From the NCBI GenBank assembly GCA_947447895.1, contig CANFLM010000026.1, forward strand, positions 1-33,824: a DNA stretch of 33,824 nucleotides. The letters run 5' to 3'. The notes below the pieces were generated by a model. The model made no database searches. It was not told where the DNA came from and saw nothing but the letters and a program-made list of their open reading frames with translations. Each line of letters begins with the position of its first letter. Position 1 is the first letter of the stretch. A program made the position numbers and the translations under genes. Shown one piece after another: positions 1 through 9,100 of this stretch. This stretch comes from Hyphomicrobiales bacterium. GTDB taxonomy: Bacteria > Pseudomonadota > Alphaproteobacteria > Rhizobiales > Beijerinckiaceae.

Positions 1-419
1 CCCTGGATATTCCAGTAGGCCAGTGCGATTTTCAGCGCGGTATCAATCGATTCCGAGCCGGAATTGCAGAAAAAGACGTGATCGAGATCAGCCGGTGCCA
101 GATCGGCAATGCGCGAGGCCAGCTGGAAACCCTTGGCATGGCCGAACTGGAAGGCAGGCGAGAAATCGAGCTCTGCTGCCTGTTTCTGGATCGCCGAGAC
201 AATTTCGTCGCGGCCATGGCCGGCATTGCAGCACCACAGACCGGCTGTTCCATCAAGGATCTGGCGGCCATCGGAGGTCGTGTAATACATGTCCTTGGCG
301 CCGGCGACCATGCGCGGGCTCTTCTTGAAGGCGCGGTTGGCCGTAAAGGGCATCCACCAGGCTTCGAGATCATTGGGGGCCAGTGCGGATTGCGTCGGAA
401 AAGGGCGAGCGACATTCAT
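1..419 (-). CDS. omega-amino acid:pyruvate aminotransferase, N-terminal part
   Basis: Class III PLP-dependent aminotransferase, cut by the window edge; the first 139 codons are visible of a family length near 440. Translating the minus strand from the ATG at 419 gives MNVARPFPTQSALAPNDLEA, then WWMPFTANRAFKKSPRM, GLWCCNAGHGR and FFCNSGSESIDTALKIA. The WWMPFT and NSGSE(S/A) blocks are typical of beta-alanine/omega-amino acid:pyruvate transaminases, which move an amino group from beta-alanine or similar omega-amines to pyruvate, giving malonate semialdehyde and alanine. The PLP lysine lies in the missing part. The start is well supported by an AAGGAG Shine-Dalgarno about 8 bases upstream. It is divergent from the gene at 721. 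The exact amine substrate cannot be read from this fragment. Confidence 0.88.
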   Translation of the reverse strand, partial: MNVARPFPTQSALAPNDLEAWWMPFTANRAFKKSPRMVAGAKDMYYTTSDGRQILDGTAGLWCCNAGHGRDEIVSAIQKQAAELDFSPAFQFGHAKGFQLASRIADLAPADLDHVFFCNSGSESIDTALKIALAYWNIQ

Positions 420-720
420 GGGATGCTCCTTAAAGTCCAAAACGGGTTTCTTGCTAATTTACACCACAGCCGCACGGTTGAAACAACCCATATTCATCAG
501 GGCTTTCACATCCTCCACCGATCGCAGCTGACGGCGGGCAGAGGGGTAAATGGTCAAAGGGGGAGTGAAAGGGGTTTAAATGGCGGGTCAATCTTGCTAT
601 GAATGGCGGGTGATCCGCGGTTGAGCTGTCGTGGTTCCTTTTTTCACGTGTTGTGTTGCGTTCCGGCGTTTGTTGTTTTTGGCCCTCCAGTCGGGGGCCG
701 GCACAGAAGGTTCGCGTGCA

Positions 721-2199
721 ATGGCGTTGGCACAACAGACAAAGGGCATGGGCGATGCCGCCAGCCCTGATCCCGAAGCCGTTCAACAGGCTTTGATGCA
801 AATATTGGCGAGTGATGAATTCCGGGCCTCGCCGCGCCTGTCGGCTTTTCTGACCTTTTGCGTTGGCCGCTCCGTCGAAGGCAAGGCCGATACGCTCAAA
901 GCCTATACCATCGCCACCCAGGTGTTCATGCGACCCGACCATTTCGATCCGCAGGCCGATCCGATCGTGCGGGTCGAGGCGACGCGGTTGCGGCGCGCGA
1001 TGCAGCGCTATTACGGACAGGAAGGCGCCGGCGATCCGTTGCACCTGCACATGGAGCGCGGGCAATATGGCGTGAGTTTCATTCCGGTTACGCCTTCGGG
1101 CCAGAAGCAGGTTATGCCGCAGCTGAGCATCTCGCTGCTCGAAAAACTGGCTGCCATTGCCGACGGCCAAAAAGGGCGTGAGGAGCCTTGCCCGCCTGTG
1201 ATGTTCGGGCCCCCTCTTGCCGAGACGGCTGCACCCGAACCGCTTGCCTCAACACCGCACACGGACCAGCCGGAACCGCCTTTGCGGTTTTCATTGTCCC
1301 TCTTGGAGCTGGATTTGAAACTGGTGTTGCTGGGGCTTGCGGCCCTTGCCACGTTGTTGATGGTGGTCTGGTCCACTCTGCCGGTGCCGATTGCGGCCCC
1401 GAAGCCAGACAAGGCGCAGGTCGCCAATCCCGCCCCGAACGCCCGCGTCTTCCAGCCAGCAAGGGTGATGGTGGTGGCGGAGACGGCTTCGCCGGAGGTC
1501 GGGGGATGGGTGGATGATCTGCGCGATGCGCTGTCGCGGTTCGACACGCTTGTCGTGTTGGATGCCAGCGTGCAGGGCGACAGACGCAACGGCCTGCCCG
1601 ATGTCCAGCTGGTGACCCGCAAGACCTCCAAAGGGCTTTTGATGCTGCGGTTGGTGCAGGTGGACACCGGCGAGATCTTCTGGTCGCACGATATGCCGAC
1701 GACTGGACTGGAGCCCCGGTCCGGGCAAGCGCCGGACGGCCCATCCGCTTTGGCGGTGATGCTGACCGAATTGGCAGCATGGGATGGCCTGATCAACCGC
1801 CGCCATTGGGGCGCATTCCACTCCGGACCAACGGGGGACAATGATGAAACGCCCTGCCAGAATTTGGCCATGCGGGCCTTGCTGGCGGAACAACTGGCTC
1901 TTGTCCAAGCCGCACAGGCCTGTTTCGAAAAGGATTTGGCCCCGGGCCTCTCGTGGAACAAGCCGCAATGGCGGCTGCGGCTTGATCTGACGGCCCTGAT
2001 GCTGGGCGATCCCGGCATCAATCCCGCCTCTGTTCTGGCGGAAGCGCAGCGCCAGATCCGCCAGTCCCCCCTGTCCGCCAGTGCTTATGGGCTGGCGGGA
2101 CATGCCTTGCAGCGGGCAGGGCAGGCGGAGGAGGCGCAGGCGATGCTGGCCAAAGCGCGCCGGCTCAACCCCTATGATCTGGGTTTCGGGAGGCCTTAA
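721..2199 (+). CDS. membrane protein with N-terminal winged-helix-like domain and C-terminal TPR
   Basis: Not a named gene. The N-terminal ~110 residues contain FRASPRLSAFLTFCVGRSVE, an 'LKAYTIATQVF' segment, 'FDPQADPIVRVEATRLRRAM' and 'RYY...G.Y.V.F'. This arrangement resembles the winged-helix-like domain at the N-terminus of many bacterial CadC/adenylate-cyclase-like signalling proteins. A single hydrophobic segment (LVLLGLAALATLLMVVW, near residues 201-217) follows. After it come a TolB-like alpha/beta stretch and, at the C-terminus, a TPR-like repeat (SAYGLAGHALQRAGQAEEAQ). The likely topology is a cytoplasmic DNA-binding head with a periplasmic sensor tail, as in ToxR/CadC; this is inference. 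The ATG at 721 has AAGG 10 bases upstream; the frame stays open to a GTG at 631, so a longer start is possible. An ATG at 748 is another option. No catalytic cyclase motif is visible. Confidence 0.72.
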   Translation: MALAQQTKGMGDAASPDPEAVQQALMQILASDEFRASPRLSAFLTFCVGRSVEGKADTLKAYTIATQVFMRPDHFDPQADPIVRVEATRLRRAMQRYYGQEGAGDPLHLHMERGQYGVSFIPVTPSGQKQVMPQLSISLLEKLAAIADGQKGREEPCPPVMFGPPLAETAAPEPLASTPHTDQPEPPLRFSLSLLELDLKLVLLGLAALATLLMVVWSTLPVPIAAPKPDKAQVANPAPNARVFQPARVMVVAETASPEVGGWVDDLRDALSRFDTLVVLDASVQGDRRNGLPDVQLVTRKTSKGLLMLRLVQVDTGEIFWSHDMPTTGLEPRSGQAPDGPSALAVMLTELAAWDGLINRRHWGAFHSGPTGDNDETPCQNLAMRALLAEQLALVQAAQACFEKDLAPGLSWNKPQWRLRLDLTALMLGDPGINPASVLAEAQRQIRQSPLSASAYGLAGHALQRAGQAEEAQAMLAKARRLNPYDLGFGRP

Positions 2200-2268
2200 A
2201 CCAAGCCCTCTTGATCCGTGCAGTCTTGATCATTGCGGCAGGGTCGCACATGATGGGTCGGATGTCGT

Positions 2269-3195
2269 GTGGTTTTCGCCCGGGAGCCAGAGGTGGATCT
2301 CTATCAGGCCCATCAGTTTGATCTGCCGTTCGAGGTGCATGGCGACCCCATGGCAGCGGGACCGCTGCTGTTCAATTCCCCCCATTCCGGTGCCTGCTAT
2401 CCCACAGCTTTTGTGGCGGCTTCACGCCTTGATCCCGCCAGCCTGCGCCGGTCCGAGGATATGTGTGTCGACGAGCTGTTCTCGCCCGTGACCGGGCAGG
2501 GGCTGATGCTGATGAGGGCGCATTTTCCGCGCGCTTTTCTGGATGTGAACCGCGAGCCCTTCGAGCTTGACCCCTCGATGTTTGCCGATGACCTGCCCGA
2601 TTATGCCAATATCCGTTCGCTCAGGGTCTCGGCGGGCCTCGGCACGATTGCCAAAATTGTCTCCGACGGGGCTGAAATCTACCAAAAACCCCTGCAGGTG
2701 GCCGAGGTGCTGGCCCGGATCGATGCGCTCTATCATCCCTATCATGAAAAACTGGGGCAATTGCTGCGGCTGTTGCATCGGCGGTACGGATTTGCCGTAC
2801 TGGTCGATTGCCATTCGATGCCCTCTTTGCCGTTGCGTGATCTGCATCGGCGCGCCGATATCGTGATCGGAGACCGCTTCGGAACCAGCTGCATGGCGAT
2901 GATCAGCGATGTGGTCGAACAAAGCCTGACGTATGCAGGCTACAAGGTCGCGCGCAACCGCCCTTTTGCCGGTGGTTTTATTACCGAGCATTATGGCCAG
3001 CCCAAACAGGGCCTGCACGCGATCCAGATCGAAATCAACCGCGCCCTTTACATGGATGAGCGGACGTATCAGCTGCATCGCGGATTTACGGTCTTGCAGG
3101 ACGACATGCTGAGGATGACCACCGCGCTGGCCGCTGCCGTTGCCGGATCGGCCATCACCGGTCCCATGCAAGGGGGACGGCTTGCGGCCGAGTAA
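2269..3195 (+). CDS. N-formylglutamate amidohydrolase family protein
   Basis: The 308-residue protein shows family blocks: LLFNSPHSGACYP near the N-terminus, ARAFLDVNREPFELDP-like text (here PRAFLDVNREPFELDPSMF), LVDCHSMPS in the middle and GGFITEHYGQP followed by IQIEINRALYMDE. These histidines, aspartates and glutamates are the expected metal ligands and catalytic residues of the zinc-dependent FGase fold. The founding enzyme hydrolyses N-formyl-L-glutamate to formate and glutamate in histidine degradation. No hut genes are nearby, so the substrate here is uncertain; many members act on other N-formyl or N-acyl amino acids. The start is a GTG, the first in-frame start after the preceding stop, with no strong ribosome binding site. 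It lies 69 bases after the preceding gene on the same strand. Confidence 0.85.
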   Translation: MVFAREPEVDLYQAHQFDLPFEVHGDPMAAGPLLFNSPHSGACYPTAFVAASRLDPASLRRSEDMCVDELFSPVTGQGLMLMRAHFPRAFLDVNREPFELDPSMFADDLPDYANIRSLRVSAGLGTIAKIVSDGAEIYQKPLQVAEVLARIDALYHPYHEKLGQLLRLLHRRYGFAVLVDCHSMPSLPLRDLHRRADIVIGDRFGTSCMAMISDVVEQSLTYAGYKVARNRPFAGGFITEHYGQPKQGLHAIQIEINRALYMDERTYQLHRGFTVLQDDMLRMTTALAAAVAGSAITGPMQGGRLAAE

Positions 3196-3681
3196 TGCGG
3201 TTTTCCGGCGGTGTCCGGCAAAAAAATGGCCACCTCGAGGGCGGCCAGAGTCTAGGGAGGAAACGCCCAGATAGGGCAACGGGATGTCGCGCTCGGCGCA
3301 ATATCGCGTTGCAACAATATGCTCTTGCGCCGCACAAAAAGCAAGAGTTGTGATGCAGTTGTGGTGCCGATGCAGCAATATTGAAAATTGTTATTAATTA
3401 ATGGCTTGGTCATTTTTATGCCCAATATAGCCATGCAATTCATGCAGGTCTCTTCTGAATTTCGTAGGGTTGATGCTGATTTTTGCAGATGTTTCTCGAA
3501 ATTCGGGTTGTGCGCACGGGCCGTCACATCCATGGCGACGCGGCTGTCTTGTGCCCTTTATGCGGTTGTGGCTTGCAAGGCGGGCCGGAATCGCGTCTCT
3601 AAACAGCATCATCAAGACGGCCTGGCCATTGGAATGGTTCTGGAGCCTTGACCGGATTGGCCAGTACATGTGGGGTTCGTG
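3196..3681. other. intergenic region with no gene seen
   Basis: The 486 bases between the amidohydrolase and hisN carry no ORF with family signatures; the open frames here have atypical composition and lack ribosome binding sites. Just after the amidohydrolase stop there is only a weak TGGCC/GGCCA dyad (about 3227-3247). Bases from about 3345 to 3420 are clearly AT-rich and may hold a promoter for hisN, but I cannot place -35 and -10 boxes with confidence. Confidence 0.5.
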
Positions 3682-4464
3682 ATGTCTGCTGTTGATTTTG
3701 CATCTTTTGTCGACGATCTGGCGACGCAGTCCGGCGCGGCGATCCTTCCGTTTTTCCGCACCTCGCTGGCCGCAACCGACAAGGCCCCCGGCGGGGTCTT
3801 TGATCCGGTGACCGAGGCCGATCGGGCCAGCGAAGTGGTCATGCGTCAGATGATCAAGTCGACATTCCCCGAGCACGGCATTATCGGCGAGGAATATGGC
3901 AGCGAAAACGAGGACGCCGAATTTGTCTGGGTGCTGGATCCGATCGACGGCACCAAGGCGTTTATTTCGGGCCTGCCGTTATGGGGCACCCTGATCGGTC
4001 TGACCCGCAATGGCCGCCCCTGCTACGGCATGATGCACCAGCCCTTTACACGCGAGCGGTTTTTTGGCGATGGCGGCGTGGCCAAGTGGCGAGGGCCGGG
4101 CAGCGAACGCATCCTGAAATCGCGGGCCTGCGCCTCGCTGAAGGAGGCGACCCTGTCGACCACCACGCCGGCGATGTTCGAGGGGCGAGACAAGGAAGCC
4201 TATGAACGGGTCGAATCCCTGGCGCGGCTGACCCGTTACGGCTGTGATTGCTATGCCTATTCGATGATTGCCGCAGGGCATATGGATGTGGTGGTCGAAA
4301 CCAAATTGAAGGCCTATGACATTGTCGCCCTTGTGCCGATCGTCGAAGGCGCGGGCGGCGTTGTCACCGATTGGCAGGGCGGTTCTCCCGCCAATGGCGG
4401 CTCGATTGTCGCCAGCGGTGATCCGCGCCTGCATGAGGAAGTGCTCAAACTGCTGAATAGCTGA
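3682..4464 (+). CDS. hisN: histidinol-phosphatase, inositol monophosphatase family (HisN type)
   Basis: A 260-residue member of the Mg2+-dependent inositol monophosphatase superfamily. The metal-binding glutamates are in IIGEEYG, followed by the core motif WVLDPIDGTKAFISG and the late motif AYDIVALVPIVEGAGG, where the usual WD is YD. The combination GTKAFISGLPLWGTLI, DPVTEADRASE and YDIVALVPIVEGAGGVVTDW is the hallmark of the HisN-type histidinol-phosphatases common in Alphaproteobacteria and Actinobacteria, which hydrolyse L-histidinol phosphate in histidine biosynthesis. The ATG at 3682 fits the alignment best and has a G-rich stretch upstream; a GTG at 3670 in frame would add four residues. 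No other his genes are nearby, as is usual for this type. A broader sugar-phosphate phosphatase role cannot be excluded. Confidence 0.85.
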   Translation: MSAVDFASFVDDLATQSGAAILPFFRTSLAATDKAPGGVFDPVTEADRASEVVMRQMIKSTFPEHGIIGEEYGSENEDAEFVWVLDPIDGTKAFISGLPLWGTLIGLTRNGRPCYGMMHQPFTRERFFGDGGVAKWRGPGSERILKSRACASLKEATLSTTTPAMFEGRDKEAYERVESLARLTRYGCDCYAYSMIAAGHMDVVVETKLKAYDIVALVPIVEGAGGVVTDWQGGSPANGGSIVASGDPRLHEEVLKLLNS

Positions 4465-4507
4465 TCCAGCAGTCCAAACCAGACCTCAAGTCCAAGTCTG
4501 CGCGCGT

Positions 4508-5590
4508 TCAGCCGGCAATCGTCTGCAAAACAGTCTCGATGTCTTGCCGGGTGGTTGTGAAACTGGTCACGAACCGCAGGAATTGCTCGTCTTGGCCGAT
4601 TGAGAAACCCTCGGGCAGGCTGGTACTGCCCCAAGGGGCGGCGCGGATATGGGCTTGGGCCAATCGCGCGGATGCTGTTTTAGGAACCACAACAAACACT
4701 TCGTTGGCTTGGGTCAGCCAGGGCAGTTTCACCTTTGCAATGGTTTTGAGCCCCTCGGTCAGGGCCGTGGCCATGGCATTGGCGTGGCGGGCATTGTCGA
4801 TCCAGTGATCGTTTTCCAGATAGCCCACCATCTGCGCGCCGAGCAGGCGGCCTTTGGAGACCGTATGGCCGCCGCGCTTGCGGCGATAGGGCATGGCTTC
4901 GGCATGGGCCTTGTTGAAGAAGATAATGGCTTCGCAGGCCATGCAGCCGTTTTTGGTCGCACCGAACGTGACAACATCGACGCCGGCTTTCCATGTCATC
5001 TCGGCGGGTGTGCAGCCAAGGCTGACCATGGCATTGCCGAAACGGGCTCCGTCAAGATGGAACATCAGTTTGTGTTGTTGGCCGAACTGGCCCAACGCCC
5101 TGATCTCGTCGAGCGTATAGATGGTGCCGGCCTCGGTGACCTGCGAAATCGACAGCGCCGCAGGCTGGACCGACTTGATGACGCCGGGCGTAAAATGTTC
5201 GACCACCGGGGCAAGGGCCGCCACAGTCAATTTACCACCGACGCCCGGTACGCCGACCAGTTTGGCACCGTCGGTAAACATTTCGGGTGCGCCGCATTCG
5301 TCATCGAGCACATGGGCTTCGGAATGGCAGAAAATCGCTCCCCAGGGTGGCGACATCGCCGCCAGAGCCAGCGCATTGGCGCCGGTGCCTGTCGCGACCA
5401 GAAACACACTGACTTCATGTTCGAATATTGTTGACAGCAAAGCCTCGGCTTTGCCTGTCCACTGGTCGGTCCCGTAGGCCGGCTCCGGTCCGGCATTGGC
5501 CGCAATGAGGGCGGCGAGAACCGGCTGGCTCATGCCAGACACATTGTCGCTGGCCAAGTTGAGAATCGGGGCCGTTGGATTGGCGGTCAT
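4508..5590 (-). CDS. ltaE: low-specificity L-threonine aldolase
   Basis: PLP-dependent beta-eliminating lyase family; it cleaves L-threonine or L-allo-threonine to glycine and acetaldehyde. Visible features are the N-terminal NLASDNVSGMSQPVL, the glycine-rich VATGTGANALAL, FHLDGARFGNA containing the PLP-interacting Asp, and FGATKNGCMACEAIIFF with the Schiff-base lysine. The length of 360 residues from the ATG at 5590 fits the family. Two close ATGs exist, at 5596 and 5590. The AGGGAG motif is 3 bases before the first and 9 before the second, so 5590 is preferred; a longer upstream frame to 5641 has no support. It is transcribed convergently with hisN, with only 43 bases between stops and no clear terminator hairpin. 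Confidence 0.9.
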   Translation of the reverse strand: MTANPTAPILNLASDNVSGMSQPVLAALIAANAGPEPAYGTDQWTGKAEALLSTIFEHEVSVFLVATGTGANALALAAMSPPWGAIFCHSEAHVLDDECGAPEMFTDGAKLVGVPGVGGKLTVAALAPVVEHFTPGVIKSVQPAALSISQVTEAGTIYTLDEIRALGQFGQQHKLMFHLDGARFGNAMVSLGCTPAEMTWKAGVDVVTFGATKNGCMACEAIIFFNKAHAEAMPYRRKRGGHTVSKGRLLGAQMVGYLENDHWIDNARHANAMATALTEGLKTIAKVKLPWLTQANEVFVVVPKTASARLAQAHIRAAPWGSTSLPEGFSIGQDEQFLRFVTSFTTTRQDIETVLQTIAG

Positions 5591-5911
5591 CGTCATGCAC
5601 TCCCTGAATTGAGGCAGCAAATTGCCTGCTCCGGCCGACAAAGGAAAGCACTATTTCTGTCTGCCAACCTGCTCGGGACACCCATAGGGTTTGACCCGGA
5701 AAGAGAAAAATTGAGTTTCCGATATTTTCTTGCGCATAAATTGCGAATTGAGCAATTTAATATCAAAATTTCTCGAAATGGCCGCTTGTGTGTCGCCGAG
5801 TTTTCTGGCAATGTTTGGGCAGATAGGACAGTCTTGCTGTCCCATTCTCTTGCCAGCCTCGGCCGGCAGGTTTGACAGACGTTTGACACTGATCATTCAG
5901 GATCCGACTTG

Positions 5912-6001
5912 ATGCGCATGGCTGGCACAAAGACCGTAATGACCGCGACCGGAGCGAAAACTCCGCGTGCGGACAAACGTGCCTACAAAGCGCGTATCTA
6001 A
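5912..6001 (+). CDS. possible 29-residue leader peptide upstream of gltB
   Basis: An ATG-to-TAA frame of 30 codons encodes a basic peptide beginning MRMAGTKTVMTATGAK and ending AYKARI. An AGGA lies 9 bases upstream of the ATG, and two TTGACA boxes lie 24 to 40 bases upstream. It stops exactly where the structured leader of gltB begins. The peptide is rich in Lys, Arg, Ala and Thr but has no run of one amino acid, so a classical amino-acid attenuator is not evident. I recognise no homologue. It may be a real leader peptide, an unannotated small protein, or chance. Confidence 0.3.
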   Translation: MRMAGTKTVMTATGAKTPRADKRAYKARI

Positions 6002-6114
6002 CGGGCGTCACCGGCATTTCCCGGCAAACGCCCGCAAGGAGCGGGCGCACAGGGAGCGCGCCCGATCAAACTCCTTCCAATCAACGCTCCCAATCGGGCC
6101 GGGACTGACCGGCC
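6002..6114 (+). promoter_or_regulatory. structured gltB leader with competing stem-loops
   Basis: Several GC-rich perfect pairings overlap. CGGGCGT (6002-6008) pairs with ACGCCCG (6028-6034). CGCCCGC (6029-6035) pairs with GCGGGCG (6041-6047). GGGCGC (6043-6048) pairs with GCGCCC (6058-6063). GCCCGAT (6060-6066) pairs with ATCGGGC (6093-6099). GGCCGG (6097-6102) pairs with CCGGCC (6109-6114). Neighbouring pairings share bases and exclude one another, which is the logic of an attenuator or riboswitch expression platform. No T-run follows, so any control would be Rho-dependent or translational. The gltB start is 40 bases further on. Confidence 0.4.
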
Positions 6115-6154
6115 GCTTATCACTGTGACCGGATGGACCGGGCGCGAGGGCAAG

Positions 6155-9100
6155 ATGAACCAGAAGATTGAAGCAGCGAGCACGCTTCGTGACATGAGTG
6201 CCACCTTAGGCCATTCTCATTCTGTGAGTTCGAAAGCCGGAAACTCCAAAGCCCTCAGCTATAATGACCCGCAGCTGCCCGAGGCGCAGGGTCTTTATGA
6301 TCCAGCTCTGGAAAAGGATTCGTGCGGTGTCGGATTTGTGGCCGACATGAAGCGCGGCAAGTCGCATGGCATCGTCGAGATGGGCCTGCAGATCCTGCTC
6401 AATCTGGATCATCGCGGCGCGGTCGGTGCCGACCCCAAGGCCGGTGACGGTTGCGGCATGCTGGTGCAAATTCCGCACAGGTTCCTGTCCGAGGAATGTG
6501 CCAAGCTGGGCTTTACCTTGCCCGCCGCTGGTGACTATGCCGTTGGCCATGTGTTTCTGCCGCGTGACGCCGAAGGCCGCAAGATTTGCGAGGCCCTGAT
6601 CGAAAAGGTCGTGGCCGACGAGGGACAGCATTTTCTCGGCTGGCGCGACGTGCCGGTCAACACCGCCTGTCTGGGTGAATCGGTCAAGCCGACCGAGCCG
6701 ACCCACCGCCAGATCTTTATCGACAAGGGTGCGGGCATCGCCGATACCGACGGTTTCGAGCGTCGCCTGTTCATCCTGCGCAAGGTGATTTCCAACACCA
6801 TCTACAATCTGGGCAACCCGCTGACCAAGGGCTTCTATCCGGTCTCACTGTCGGCGCGCACGCTGGTTTACAAGGGCATGTTGCTGGCCACCCAGTTGGG
6901 CGAATATTTCCCCGATCTGCTTGACCCGCGCTTTGAATCGGCGTTGGCTCTGGTGCATCAGCGCTTTTCCACCAACACCTTCCCGACATGGTCGCTGGCC
7001 CATCCCTACCGGATGGTGGCCCATAACGGCGAAATCAACACCCTGCGGGGCAATGTGAACTGGATGGCCGCACGCCAGGCTTCGGTGGATTCCGAACTGT
7101 TCGGGACTGAAATTTCCAAGCTGTGGCCGATCTCCTATGAAGGCCAGTCCGATACCGCCTGTTTCGACAATGCGCTCGAATTCCTGGTGCAAGGCGGCTA
7201 CTCGCTCGCCCATGCCATGATGATGCTGATCCCCGAAGCCTGGGCCGGCAATCCTCTGATGGACGAGCAACGCCGCTCCTTCTACGAATATCATGCGGCC
7301 CTGATGGAACCATGGGACGGCCCCGCCTCCGTGGCCTTTACCGATGGCCGACAGATCGGCGCGACCCTCGACCGTAACGGCCTGCGTCCGGCCCGCTATT
7401 ATGTCGATGATCAGGGTCTCGTGGTCATGGCCTCCGAAATGGGCGTGCTGCCTCTGCCCGAAGAAACCATCGTCACCAAGTGGCGGTTGCAGCCGGGCAA
7501 GATGCTGCTGGTTGATCTCGAACAGGGCCGGATCATTTCCGACGAGGAATTGAAGGAAACCCTGGCCACCGCCAGCCCCTATGCCGATTGGCTCAAGCGC
7601 ACCCAGATCGTGCTGGAAGATCTGCGTCCGGTCGAACCGCGCGCCTCCCGCACCGATGTCTCCCTGCTCGACCGCCAGCAGGCCTTCGGCTACACGCAGG
7701 AAGATCTCAACATCCTGCTCGAGCCGATGGCGATGACCGGTCAGGAAGCGGTCGGCAGCATGGGCACCGACACGCCGATTTCGGTGATGTCGGACAAGTC
7801 GAAGCTGCTCTATACCTATTTCAAGCAGAACTTTGCGCAGGTGACCAATCCGCCGATTGATCCGATCCGCGAAGAGCTGGTGATGAGCCTCGTCTCCTTC
7901 ATCGGTCCGCGCCCCAATATTTTTGATCTGGAAGGCAATTCTCGCCGCAAGCGGCTGGAAGTGCGCCAGCCGATCCTGACCAACGGCGATCTGGAAAAGA
8001 TCCGTTGCATCGGCCATCTCGAGGATTCCTTCGACACCAAGACGCTGGATATTACCTATCCGGCCGAGGCATCGTCGGCGGGGATGGAAGAAGCCATCGA
8101 ACGCCTGTGCGAGCGGGCCGAGGCGGCCGTCAAGGGTCGTTACAACATCATCATCCTGTCGGACCGCATGGTCGGACCGGACCGGATCCCGATCCCGGCT
8201 TTGCTGGCCACCGCAGCCGTGCATCACCACCTGATCCGCAAGGGTCTGCGGACCTCGGTCGGTCTGGTGGTTGAAACCGGCGAGCCGCGCGAGGTCCACC
8301 ACTTCGCCTGTCTGGCCGGCTACGGGGCCGAAGCGATCAACCCCTATCTGGCCTTCGAGACCCTGGCTGCGATGGCCAAGGACTTCCCCGAAGAAATCGA
8401 TGCCTATGAAGTCGAAAAGCGCTTCATCAAGTCGGTGGATAAGGGCCTGTTGAAGGTCATGTCGAAGATGGGCATCTCGACCTACCAGTCCTATTGCGGC
8501 GCGCAGATTTTCGATGCCATCGGCTTGAGCGATGAATTGATTGCCAAGTATTTTGCCGGCACCCATTCACGCATCGGCGGCGTCGGCCTCAGCGAAGTGG
8601 CACAGGAAACCGTGCATCGCCATACCGATGCCTTCGGTGATGCGCCGATCTATCGCAATGTGCTGGATATTGGCGGCGAATATGCGTTCCGCATCCGCGG
8701 CGAGGCCCATGCCTGGACCCCGCAGACCGTGTCGTTGCTGCAACATGCCGTGCGCGGCAATTCGCAGGACAAGTATCGCGCCTATGCCGAATTGCTCAAC
8801 AACCAGGCCGAGCATTTGTTGACCCTGCGCGGCCTGTTCCGGATCAAGGACGCCTCGGAGGAGGGCCGCAAGCCTGTGCCGCTCGACGAGGTGGAATCGG
8901 CCCAGGAGATTGTGAAGCGCTTTGCAACAGGCGCGATGTCCTACGGCTCGATCTCGCGCGAGGCGCATACCACGCTGGCGATTGCCATGAACCGGATCGG
9001 CGGCAAGTCGAACACCGGTGAAGGCGGCGAGGAAAGCGACCGCTACAAGCCGATGGCCAATGGCGACACCATGCGTTCGGCCATCAAGCAGGTGGCCTCG

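Larger units (their letters stand above)
5591..6154. other. intergenic region between ltaE and gltB
   Basis: About 560 bases separate the divergent ltaE and gltB. The left part (5690-5790) is AT-rich and shows a short GGACAG/CTGTCC dyad near 5826-5842. Two copies of GTTTGACA, 11 bases apart (5870-5877 and 5881-5888), each contain a perfect TTGACA; a matching -10 is not obvious. The right part holds a small ORF and the stem-loops described separately. Confidence 0.5.

Noticed and set aside
32-415. 127-codon minus-strand frame MSLALFRRNP at the left edge
   Set aside because: It is out of frame with the aminotransferase, whose start at 419 has an ideal AAGGAG and whose translation matches the family.
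3252-3876. Overlapping open frames in the gap before hisN
   Set aside because: No ribosome binding sites, no family resemblance and conflict with hisN; treated as non-coding.
6845-8566. 573-codon minus-strand frame inside gltB
   Set aside because: Antisense shadow of gltB, with biased composition and no recognisable domain.
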